Source: Nocardioides luteus (GTDB lineage Bacteria; Actinomycetota; Actinomycetes; Propionibacteriales; Nocardioidaceae). Taken from it: 64,000 nt of DNA. The notes beneath the pieces were generated by a model. It saw only the letters and a program-made list of their open reading frames with translations. It was not told the DNA's origin and did not search any database. Position 1 is the first letter of the stretch; each line of letters starts with the position of its first letter. Below, one piece after another: positions 14,875 to 22,580 of this stretch. Where the stretch lies: assembly GCF_015752315.1 (NCBI RefSeq), contig NZ_JADOVJ010000001.1:3340501-3404500 (forward strand). Reading direction: 5' to 3'. The position numbers and the translations under genes were made by a program.

Positions 14875-15549
14875 TCACCCAGACTGCTCTGTCGATACGC
14901 TATCGGTAACCATCCTTGCCCCCACGGATGCACCCGATTCCACAGAATTCTCATCGGGGGGCGCGAACCCGTGGGTGATCGCCCAGCTGACCGCCTGGCT
15001 TCGGGTGGTGACCTGAATCTTTCGGTAGGCCTGACGGATGTGGCTCTTGAGCGTGTTCACGCTCACGACGAGCTTCTCGGCGATGTCCGCGTTGGACAGC
15101 CCCTGGGTGATCAGCGCGAGCACCTCGACCTCGCGGGTGGTGAGCCCGGCGACCGTGCCGAGCCGGTCCTCGCGCTCCCCGATCGGCTCACCGCTGGCCG
15201 TCATCTCGATCGCGCGAACGAGCTCACCGGCGTGCACGCTCATCGACACCCAGGCCTTGGCACCGAGCGAGTAGGCCTTGACGCGCAGGTCCGGCCGCAT
15301 GTCGCGGCTGAAGATCAGCACGTTGGCGTCGGTCTCCTGCAGCAGGTGCACCAGATCGGAGCCGTCGGACAGGTGCAGACCGAGCGTGTCGTACAGGATC
15401 ACGTCGACACCCGGAGCCTTGCTGCGAACCGACGGGAGGGCCGTCACGACCAGCCTGTCGGGATAGTCCGCAAGCATGGTGGTGAGCCCCCGCATGACAA
15501 CCTCCTGCGGGCTGACCACGGCCACCCGCAACACCCCCTGCCTCATCAC
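14875..15549 (-). CDS. LuxR-family response regulator with atypical receiver
   Basis: A 224-aa regulator. Residues about 7-125 resemble a receiver domain: RVAVVSPQEVVMRGLTTML, the phospho-acceptor position VILYDT (D54) and GAKAWVS with the lysine. The usual pair of acidic residues after the first strand (DD or DE) is replaced by SPQ, so normal magnesium-dependent phosphorylation is doubtful. Residues about 138-205 are a LuxR helix-turn-helix: LTTREVEVLALITQGLSNAD, VVSVNTLKSHIRQAYRKI. No histidine kinase is adjacent. The ATG at 15549 or the ATG one codon later are both possible. Confidence 0.85.
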   Translation of the reverse strand: MMRQGVLRVAVVSPQEVVMRGLTTMLADYPDRLVVTALPSVRSKAPGVDVILYDTLGLHLSDGSDLVHLLQETDANVLIFSRDMRPDLRVKAYSLGAKAWVSMSVHAGELVRAIEMTASGEPIGEREDRLGTVAGLTTREVEVLALITQGLSNADIAEKLVVSVNTLKSHIRQAYRKIQVTTRSQAVSWAITHGFAPPDENSVESGASVGARMVTDSVSTEQSG

Positions 15550-15587
15550 ACCTGAACCTTCTCAGATCGATGGTCGGTTGGACAGGT

Positions 15588-15613
15588 GTATGGGCAGAAC
15601 ACGCCGTGGGTAC
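15588..15613 (+). promoter_or_regulatory. Candidate SigB/SigF-type promoter of the hemerythrin gene
   Basis: GTAT (15588-15591), 16 nt, GGGTAC (15608-15613). The -10 box is 43 nt before the hemerythrin ATG. Confidence 0.55.
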
Positions 15614-15656
15614 CTGGGAAGACGTCCATCCAGATGCCCTGAGACAGGAGCAACCC

Positions 15657-16232
15657 ATGTCCCACGTGACCGAAGACCTCAAGAAGGCCTCCGAGCTACC
15701 CGAGGGCGACGTGGTCAGGATCCTGCTGCAGCAGCACGCCGGCATCCGTCAGCTCTGCTCGACGGTCGGAAACTCCGAGGGCCCGGCCAAGCGCCAGGCG
15801 TTCGACGACCTCCGGGTCCTGCTCGCCGTGCACGAGACCGCCGAGGAGCTCGTCGTCCACCCGTTCGTCTCTGCCCACGGCGGCGAGACGCTCACCAAGG
15901 CGCTCAACGCCGACGAGAAGGAGGCCAGCGAGATGCTGGCCCGGCTCGAGGAGGTCGGCGTCGAGAGCCCCGAGTTCGACGAGAGCTTCCCCATCTTCCA
16001 GATCGTGGTCGAGCAGCATGCCGAGGAGGAGGAGCGCGTCGAGTTCCCGCTGCTGCTCAGCACCCTCGACGAGGCCGACCGCCGCACGATGGGCAAGCGG
16101 CTGACGGCGGCCGAGACGGTCGCACCGACCCATCCCCATCCCGGCGCCACGGGCTCGGTGCCGAAGCAGCTCGCCACGATGCCGTTCCACTCGATCGTGG
16201 ACCGCGTCAAGGACGCGCTGAGCCGTTCCTGA
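15657..16232 (+). CDS. Hemerythrin (HHE cation-binding) domain protein
   Basis: A 191-aa cytoplasmic protein with an HHE domain that binds a di-iron centre and often senses or handles oxygen, NO or oxidative stress. Likely ligands are H27 (LLQQHAGIRQ), H59 and E63/E64 (VHETAEELVVHPF, with H68), and H121 plus E125 (EQHAEEEERVEFPLLL). The ATG follows GAGACAGGAGC at good spacing. It is preceded by a GGGTAC-type stress promoter, consistent with membership of the local stress regulon. Confidence 0.88.
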   Translation: MSHVTEDLKKASELPEGDVVRILLQQHAGIRQLCSTVGNSEGPAKRQAFDDLRVLLAVHETAEELVVHPFVSAHGGETLTKALNADEKEASEMLARLEEVGVESPEFDESFPIFQIVVEQHAEEEERVEFPLLLSTLDEADRRTMGKRLTAAETVAPTHPHPGATGSVPKQLATMPFHSIVDRVKDALSRS

Positions 16233-16312
16233 CGTCGCCCGTTCACGACGTGGCACAGTGGGTGCTGAACGGCATCGACGACAACATCGAAGTCCTCAGA
16301 TGGGAGCAGAAC

Positions 16313-16510
16313 ATGGTCGAGAAGGAAACCCGGGACCCCGAGACCGGCGCCGACGAGAGCACCGAGGCCCCGATCCCCTTCCCCACCCCGGAGCGGGTCG
16401 AGGAGGAAGGCGAGGAGCGCGATCTTCAGGACGAGACCGAGGAAGAGACGTTCCCCGCCAGCGACCCCCAGTCCAGCTGGGCAGGCCCGGCGGATCCTCG
16501 GGACCGCTGA
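16313..16510 (+). CDS. Small acidic hypothetical protein
   Basis: A 65-aa, strongly acidic protein rich in Glu, Asp, Pro and Thr with no hydrophobic segment and probably disordered: TPERVEEEGEERDLQDETEE, then FPASDPQSSWAGPADPRDR. The C-terminal ETFPASDPQSSW motif recurs in small actinobacterial proteins, but I cannot assign a function. The ATG has GGGAGC upstream. It stands alone between the hemerythrin and the convergent M3 peptidase. Confidence 0.6.
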   Translation: MVEKETRDPETGADESTEAPIPFPTPERVEEEGEERDLQDETEEETFPASDPQSSWAGPADPRDR

Positions 16511-16513
16511 CCC

Positions 16514-18556
16514 TCAGGCCAGGCCCCGGCGCTCCAGCAACGGAGCGATCGGGGCCGGACGGCCGCGCCACTCGGCATAGGACTGCAGCGGGTCGCGGGT
16601 GCCACCGATGCCGATCACATAGCGGACGTACGCCTCGCCGTTCTCCCTGGTCAGGCCGCCGTTCTCCTTGAACCACGCGACCGTGTCGGCGTCGAGCACC
16701 TCGGACCAGATGTAGGAGTAGTAGGCCGAGGCATAGCCGCCGAAGATGTGCTTGAAGTACGCCGTGTAGTAGCGCGGTCGCACCGCCGGGTTGTCCAGGC
16801 CGACCGCCGCCAGCGCGGCAGCCTCGAACTCCCCCACCGCCTCGGGTGACGTCGGTACGTCAGCAGGCCCGAGCTCGTGCCAGGCCAGGTCGATGAGCGC
16901 GGCGGCCAGGTATTCGGAGGTCGCGAACCCCTCGTTGAACGTGGCGGAGGCCTCCAGCTTGCCGAGCACGTCGGCCGGGATCGGCTCCCCGGTCTCGTAG
17001 TGCACCGCGTAGTTGGCGAGCACCTCGGGCCAGAGCATCCACATCTCGTTGACCTGCGACGGGTACTCGACGAAGTCGCGGTAGACCGAGGTCGCCGCGA
17101 ACCGGGGGTAGGTGGCCCGCGCCAGCAGCCCGTGGAGCGCGTGCCCGAACTCGTGGAAGAGCGTGTTGACCTCGTCGAACGTCAGCAGCGTCGGCTCCCC
17201 CGGCGCCGGCTTGGGCACGTTGAGGTTGTTGGTCACGATCGCCGACGGCTCACCCAGCAGCGTGTTGGCGGTGACGTAGGAGTTCATCCACGCCCCGCCC
17301 TTCTTCGAGTCGCGGGTGTAGAGGTCGAGCAGGTAGAGCCCGATCGGCTCGCCATCGCGGAAGACCTCGAAGACGCGTACCTCGGGGTGGTAGCCCTGCA
17401 GGTCGGGCCGCTCCTCGAAGGTCAGCCCGTAGAGCTCGCGGGCGGCGAAGAAGACGCCGTCGCGCAGCACCCGGTCGGCCTCGAACCACGGCCGCAGGAC
17501 GGCCAGGTCGACGTCGTACTCCGAGGCCCGGACCTTCTCCGCGTAGTAGGGCCAGTCCCAGGCCTCGATCGGCCCACCCGCGGACGCCTCGAGCGCGGCC
17601 TGCTCGGCCCGGGCGTTGCGGGCCGCCGGCGCGGCCAGCCGCTCCAGCATGTCGCGGACCGCCTTGGGCGTGCCGGCCGTGTTGTCGGCGGTGACCAGCC
17701 CCGCGTAGCTGTCGAAGCCGAGCAGCTGCGCCTTCTCGGCCCGCAGGCGCAGCACGTCGAGCGCGATGGAGCGGGTGTCGTGGTCGTTGCCCCGCGAGCC
17801 GCGCGCGAGCTCCGCCTCGAACAGCCGCCGGCGGAGGTCCCGGTTCTCCAGCACGGACAGGTAGGGGTGGGCGGTGAACAGCGTCAGCGTGATCAGGAAC
17901 TTGCCCGCCAGCCCCCGTCCCTCGGCCGCGGCGGCGGCCGCCGAGATCTCGCCCGGGGTCAGCCCGGCGAGCTCCTCGACGGTGTCGACGACCACCGCGA
18001 GGTCGTTGGAGTCTGCCTGGGAGGCCTGCGCGAAGGCCGCCTCCAGCCCGGAGATCTCCTGGTTGAGCAGGCGCAGCCGGTCCTTCTCCGAAGGACCGAG
18101 CGCAGCACCCGCGAGCACGAAGTCGCGGTGGTAGCGCTCGACCAGGTAGCGGTCCTCGCCCTCCAGCTCGTCCCGCTTCTCGTAGACCGCGTTCACCCGG
18201 GCGAAGAGCGCGTCGTCGAGGAGCAGCGCGTCGTGGTGGGCCGCCAGCCGAGGAGCGTACGCAGCGTTGAGCTCGTCCAGGGCGTCGGAGGAGTCCGCGG
18301 AGAGCAGCGAGAAGAAGACTCGCAGGACCCGGTCCAGCGTCTCCCCCGACCGCTCCAGGGCGACCAGGGTGTTCTCGAAGGTCGGCTCCTCGGTGGAGGA
18401 GGTGATCGTGGTGAGCGCCGCCAGCTGCTCGGCCATCCCGTGCTCGATCGCCGGGCCGTAGTCGTCGATCGAGATGTCCTCGAATCGGGGCAGTCGGTGG
18501 GGCAGGTCGCTGGGCTCGAGTAGGGCGTCGATCACATCGCGCACGCTATCTGACAC
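16514..18556 (-). CDS. M3 family zinc metallopeptidase (peptidyl-dipeptidase/oligopeptidase A-like)
   Basis: A 680-aa cytoplasmic thimet-type peptidase. The zinc site is HEFGH with H468, E469 and H472, followed downstream by NEMWML, whose E supplies the third ligand. The conserved tail YYSYIWSEVLDADTVAWFKE and the glycine-rich GGTRDPLQSYAEWRGRPA match DCP/OpdA enzymes, and the length is typical. The start is GTG at 18556, with another GTG four codons later. It is divergent from the carbonic anhydrase, with only 41 bp between starts. It degrades short peptides. Confidence 0.93.
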   Translation of the reverse strand: MSDSVRDVIDALLEPSDLPHRLPRFEDISIDDYGPAIEHGMAEQLAALTTITSSTEEPTFENTLVALERSGETLDRVLRVFFSLLSADSSDALDELNAAYAPRLAAHHDALLLDDALFARVNAVYEKRDELEGEDRYLVERYHRDFVLAGAALGPSEKDRLRLLNQEISGLEAAFAQASQADSNDLAVVVDTVEELAGLTPGEISAAAAAAEGRGLAGKFLITLTLFTAHPYLSVLENRDLRRRLFEAELARGSRGNDHDTRSIALDVLRLRAEKAQLLGFDSYAGLVTADNTAGTPKAVRDMLERLAAPAARNARAEQAALEASAGGPIEAWDWPYYAEKVRASEYDVDLAVLRPWFEADRVLRDGVFFAARELYGLTFEERPDLQGYHPEVRVFEVFRDGEPIGLYLLDLYTRDSKKGGAWMNSYVTANTLLGEPSAIVTNNLNVPKPAPGEPTLLTFDEVNTLFHEFGHALHGLLARATYPRFAATSVYRDFVEYPSQVNEMWMLWPEVLANYAVHYETGEPIPADVLGKLEASATFNEGFATSEYLAAALIDLAWHELGPADVPTSPEAVGEFEAAALAAVGLDNPAVRPRYYTAYFKHIFGGYASAYYSYIWSEVLDADTVAWFKENGGLTRENGEAYVRYVIGIGGTRDPLQSYAEWRGRPAPIAPLLERRGLA

Positions 18557-18597
18557 AGGCCGAGGGCGTCGCCGCGATATCGGCTACCTTGGGCCCC

Positions 18598-19092
18598 ATG
18601 GCCGATTTCGATGACCTGCTTGCCGCGAACCGTGACTATGCCGAGAAGTTCGACAACGGAGGGTTCGACGGTGTCGCCCACGCCGGCGTCGCCATCGTGA
18701 CCTGCATGGACTCCCGCATCGAGCCGCTCGCCATGCTGGGCCTGGGCCTGGGTGACGCCAAGATCTTCCGCAACCCCGGTGGCCGGGTGACCCCGCAGGC
18801 GATGGAGGCGCTGGTGCTCGGCGTGCACCTCCTCAACGTCAAGCGCATCCTCATCGTGCCCCACACCCGCTGCGCGGTCGCGTCCAACACCGAGGCCGAG
18901 CTGCGCGCCAAGCTCGCCGAGTCCGCCGGCCAGGACGCCTCCTGGCTCCATCTGCACGTCGTCGACGACCAGGTCCGCGCCCTCGCCGAGGACGTCGCCA
19001 AGGTCCGCTCGCACCCGTTCGTCCCCGAGGACGTCAAGGTCGGCGGGTTCATCTACGACGTCGACACCGGTCTGCTCAACCAGAAGGTCTGA
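18598..19092 (+). CDS. Beta-carbonic anhydrase (type II-like)
   Basis: A 164-aa zinc enzyme interconverting carbon dioxide and bicarbonate. Zinc ligands are C36 in TCMDSR (with D38 and R40 as the catalytic dyad), H89 and C92 in PHTRC. The short size and HTRC motif match the compact actinobacterial beta-class. The ATG at 18598 has no ribosome binding site, but TACCTT lies 7 nt upstream, which suggests a leaderless mRNA starting at the ATG. Confidence 0.9.
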   Translation: MADFDDLLAANRDYAEKFDNGGFDGVAHAGVAIVTCMDSRIEPLAMLGLGLGDAKIFRNPGGRVTPQAMEALVLGVHLLNVKRILIVPHTRCAVASNTEAELRAKLAESAGQDASWLHLHVVDDQVRALAEDVAKVRSHPFVPEDVKVGGFIYDVDTGLLNQKV

Positions 19093-19100
19093 GTCGGCGA

Positions 19101-19115
19101 ACCCGCGAAGCGGGT
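19101..19115 (+). terminator. Short hairpin after carbonic anhydrase
   Basis: ACCCGC and GCGGGT (about 19101-19115) pair around a GAA loop, 9 nt after the stop. A second hairpin, GCTCACC-ACG-GGTGAGC (about 19149-19165), follows in front of the ABC genes and may be an operator. Confidence 0.4.
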
Positions 19116-19180
19116 CGAGATCTGCGATATCGGTGCAAACCCCGATGCGCGCTCACCACGGGTGAGCCAGAGTTGGGGTC

Positions 19181-19960
19181 GTGACCGACGCAGACCGACT
19201 CGAGATCGCCGCCCAGGCGATCGACCTGCACAAGACCTACGGGAAGGGCGCTGCGGAGGTTCGCGCGCTCGACGGCGTGAGCCTGGACCTCTACGCGGGA
19301 CAGTTCACCGCCATCATGGGCCCCTCGGGCTCCGGCAAGTCGACGCTGATGCACTGCCTGGCCGCGCTCGACAAGCCCACCACCGGCGAGGTGATCGTCG
19401 GCGGCCGCAAGCTCGGCAGGATGCGCGACCGCCGGCTCACCGCGCTGCGTCGCGACAAGATCGGGTTCGTCTTCCAGGCGTTCAACCTGGTGCCGACGCT
19501 GACCGCGCAGGAGAACATCCTGCTGCCGCTCTCCCTGGCCCGGAAGAAGCCCGAGAAGGAGTGGTTCGACCAGGTCATCGACACGGTCGACCTGAGGCCA
19601 CGGCTCAAGCACAAGCCGAGCGAGCTCTCCGGCGGGCAGCAGCAGCGGGTCGCCTGCGCCCGGGCGCTGGTGTCCAGGCCCGACATCGTCTTCGCCGACG
19701 AGCCGACCGGCAACCTCGACTCCACCTCGGCCGCCCAGGTGCTCGACTTCCTGCGCCGCAGCGTCGACGACCTCGGCCAGACCATCGTCATGGTCTCCCA
19801 CGACCCGGTCGCCGCCTCCTACTGCGACCGGGTGGTCTTCCTGGCCGACGGCCGGATCGTCGACGAGCTGGCCAAGCCGAGCCGCGAGGAGATCCTGGCG
19901 CACATGTCCGACCTGCAGTCCCGGGCGATGGGTCTGGCCCCGATCAGCGAAGGCGCCTGA
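19181..19960 (+). CDS. ABC transporter ATP-binding protein, MacB/LolD type
   Basis: A 259-aa ATPase. Walker A is GPSGSGKST (residues 47-55), the Q-loop is FVFQAFNLVPTLTA, the signature is LSGGQQQRVACARAL, Walker B is IVFADEPTGNLDS and the H-loop is MVSHD. The NLDS ending of Walker B and the FNLVPTLTAQENI segment place it in the LolD/MacB/FtsE group, which energises FtsX-type permeases acting mechanically on envelope substrates. The GTG start at 19181 is followed one base after the stop by the permease gene, so the two are an operon. Confidence 0.93.
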   Translation: MTDADRLEIAAQAIDLHKTYGKGAAEVRALDGVSLDLYAGQFTAIMGPSGSGKSTLMHCLAALDKPTTGEVIVGGRKLGRMRDRRLTALRRDKIGFVFQAFNLVPTLTAQENILLPLSLARKKPEKEWFDQVIDTVDLRPRLKHKPSELSGGQQQRVACARALVSRPDIVFADEPTGNLDSTSAAQVLDFLRRSVDDLGQTIVMVSHDPVAASYCDRVVFLADGRIVDELAKPSREEILAHMSDLQSRAMGLAPISEGA

Positions 19961-19961
19961 G

Positions 19962-22571
19962 GTGCTCCGGCTGACGCTGCGCAACCTCGCCGCGCACAAG
20001 GTGCGCCTGATCATGTCGACGCTCGCCATCGTCCTGGGCGTGGCGTTCCTGGCCGGTGTGCTCACGTTCTCGCACGGGCTCGACCGCACCTTCTCCGGCA
20101 TCATCAACGGCTCCACCCCCGACGGCCAGGTGCGTCCGGTCAACAGCGCCAGCTCGGCCGAGGCCAGCCGCCCCGGCGGTGGCGGCGCGGCGATGCTGGA
20201 ACCGGCGACCATCGAGAGGCTGCGTACGCTGCCGGAGGTCGCCCGCGCCGACGGGGTCGTCCAGGGCTTCGGTCTCTACGTCCTCGACACCGACGACAAG
20301 CTGGTCAGCAGCTCGGGCGCGCCGACGCTGGCCTTCAACCACACCGGCACCCCCAACCTGCTCGGCGAGCCGTCGCTCGAGCTCACCCGGGGAAGCTGGC
20401 CGACCGGGGAGAAGGAGCTCGTCCTCGACGAGGCGACCGCGAAGAAGGCCGGCTACCAGGTGGGTGACTCGGTCACGCTGATCGCGCCCCAGGGCGAGAC
20501 CCGCCGCAAGGTCACCCTCACCGGCATCGCCGCCTTCAACGGCGGTGGCACCGCCGGCGCACAGCTGCTGATCTTCAGCACGCCCGGCGCACAGAGCCTG
20601 TTCACCGACGGCAAGGACGTCTACTCCGGGATCTCGCTGACCGCCGCCCCCGGGGTCAGCCAGAAGGAGCTCGCGAAGGCCGCGAGCACGGTGGTCCCGA
20701 AGGGCTTCGAGGCCGTCACCGGCGACACGGTGGTCGCCGAGTCCGAGGACGCCATCGGCGAGTTCCTCGACGTGATCTCGGTCTTCCTCATCGTCTTCGC
20801 GGTGATCGCGGTGATCGTCGGCGCCTTCATCATCGTCAACACCTTCTCGATCCTGATCGCGCAGCGCTCCCGTCAGCTGGCGCTGCTGCGCGCCCTGGGA
20901 GCCTCACGCCGCCAGGTCACCACCTCGGTGCTCTTCGAGGCGCTGGTGATGGCGCTGGTCGCGGCCACGCTCGGCATCCTCGCGGGCTGGGGACTCGCCC
21001 ACGGGCTGGCCGCCGCCTTCCGCCAGGCCGGGCTCGAGATCGCCTCCGACGTCCTCGTCCTCACCCCGCGCACCATCTGGATCTCCTACGCCGTGGGCGT
21101 CTGCGTCACGCTCGCCGCCGCCCTGCTCCCGTCGCGACGGGCCGCCAAGGTGCCGCCGGTGGCGGCGATGCGCGAGGACACCCAGCCGCCGGCCAGATCC
21201 ACCATCCTGCGTACGTCGGTGGGGCTCGTCCTGCTGGCCGCCGGCCTCGTGCTCGCGGCGATGCCGCGGATCGGGATCCCCGAGATCAGCCTGCCGGGCG
21301 GGTTCGACGTGCCCACCAGCCCGGCCCTGTGGGTGGGCGTCGGCGCCGGGGTCTCGATCCTCTCGGTCGCCTGGATCAGCGCGTTCCTGGGCCGCCCGGT
21401 GCTCGCGGCGCTGCGTACGGTCTCGGGGGCGGTCTTCGGGATGACCGGCAAGCTGGCCGGGCAGAACGCGATGCGCGACCCTCGGCGCACCGGCGCCACC
21501 GCCTCGGCGCTGATGATCGGGCTGGCGCTGGTCTCGCTGATCGGGGTGCTCGCCGCTTCGATGAACGCCTCGATCACCGATGTGGTCGAGGACCAGTTCA
21601 AGCCCGACCTGGTCGTGCAGAGCCCGACGTTCACCCCGTTCCCGACCTCGATCGGCGACGAGATGGAGAAGGTCGAGGGCGTGGCCACCGTCTCCCGGTC
21701 GCAGATCGCCCAGGCGGTCGTGGGCAAGGTCGATCTGCGCAACCCGAAGAACAACGAGGCCACGTTCCTCTTCGGCGTCGACGAGCACCTGTCCCGGGTC
21801 TACGACCTCGACGTGCTCGAGGGCAGCGACGACGTCAAGCCGGGTCAGGTGCTCGTCACCGACGAGGCCGCGAAGAAGCACAAGTGGCGGCTCGGTGACC
21901 GCATCGATCTCACCTTCGTCAGCGGCCGCCAGGCGCACCCGCAGATCAGCGGGATCATCGCGGAGAGCCAGGTGACCGGGGACATCACGGTGCGCATCGA
22001 GGACCTGGTGGCGGCCAAGGTGCCGCGGGAGGACGCCTCGCTCAGCATCCTGCTCGCGCGCGGAGCCGATCCGGCCGTCGTCCACGACCGCCTCGACAAG
22101 CTCGTCGAGGACCGTCCCGTGGTCGCGGTGCAGGACAAGGACGAGTTCGCCGAGTCGATCAAGGGGCAGGTCAACCAGCTGCTCTACATGATCTACGGCC
22201 TGCTCGCGCTGGCGATCGTGATCGCGGTGATCGGCATCGTCAACACCCTCGGCCTCAGCGTCATCGAGCGCACCCGCGAGATCGGCCTGCTGCGCGCCAT
22301 CGGGCTCTCCCGCGGCCAGCTGCGCCGGATGATCACCCTGGAGTCGGTGACGATCGCGGTCCTCGGGGCGGTGCTCGGGCTCGGCCTGGGCGTGCTCTTC
22401 GGGGTGCTGCTGCGCGATGCCCTGCGCGATGACCTGACCAGCCTGTGGGTGCCGCTCGACCAGCTGGCCGTCTTCCTGGGGATCGCGGTGGTCGTCGGTG
22501 TCCTGGCCGCCCTCCTGCCCGCCGTGCGCGCCGGGAGGGAAGACGTCCTCAAGGCGATCGCCACGGAGTAG
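19962..22571 (+). CDS. ABC transporter permease with two FtsX domains
   Basis: An 869-aa membrane protein. The N-terminal helix LRNLAAHKVRLIMSTLAIVL is followed by an extracytoplasmic MacB-like domain (residues about 45-250), three helices with RQLALLRALGASRRQV, and a linker. A second unit has another extracytoplasmic domain (residues about 535-740) and a final FtsX block with TREIGLLRAIGLSRGQLRRM. The duplicated arrangement is typical of single-polypeptide permeases working with one LolD-type ATPase. The substrate is unknown; peptide-antibiotic or lipoprotein handling are options. GTG start directly follows the ATPase gene. Confidence 0.92.
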   Translation: MLRLTLRNLAAHKVRLIMSTLAIVLGVAFLAGVLTFSHGLDRTFSGIINGSTPDGQVRPVNSASSAEASRPGGGGAAMLEPATIERLRTLPEVARADGVVQGFGLYVLDTDDKLVSSSGAPTLAFNHTGTPNLLGEPSLELTRGSWPTGEKELVLDEATAKKAGYQVGDSVTLIAPQGETRRKVTLTGIAAFNGGGTAGAQLLIFSTPGAQSLFTDGKDVYSGISLTAAPGVSQKELAKAASTVVPKGFEAVTGDTVVAESEDAIGEFLDVISVFLIVFAVIAVIVGAFIIVNTFSILIAQRSRQLALLRALGASRRQVTTSVLFEALVMALVAATLGILAGWGLAHGLAAAFRQAGLEIASDVLVLTPRTIWISYAVGVCVTLAAALLPSRRAAKVPPVAAMREDTQPPARSTILRTSVGLVLLAAGLVLAAMPRIGIPEISLPGGFDVPTSPALWVGVGAGVSILSVAWISAFLGRPVLAALRTVSGAVFGMTGKLAGQNAMRDPRRTGATASALMIGLALVSLIGVLAASMNASITDVVEDQFKPDLVVQSPTFTPFPTSIGDEMEKVEGVATVSRSQIAQAVVGKVDLRNPKNNEATFLFGVDEHLSRVYDLDVLEGSDDVKPGQVLVTDEAAKKHKWRLGDRIDLTFVSGRQAHPQISGIIAESQVTGDITVRIEDLVAAKVPREDASLSILLARGADPAVVHDRLDKLVEDRPVVAVQDKDEFAESIKGQVNQLLYMIYGLLALAIVIAVIGIVNTLGLSVIERTREIGLLRAIGLSRGQLRRMITLESVTIAVLGAVLGLGLGVLFGVLLRDALRDDLTSLWVPLDQLAVFLGIAVVVGVLAALLPAVRAGREDVLKAIATE

Positions 22572-22580
22572 CCTGCGGGG

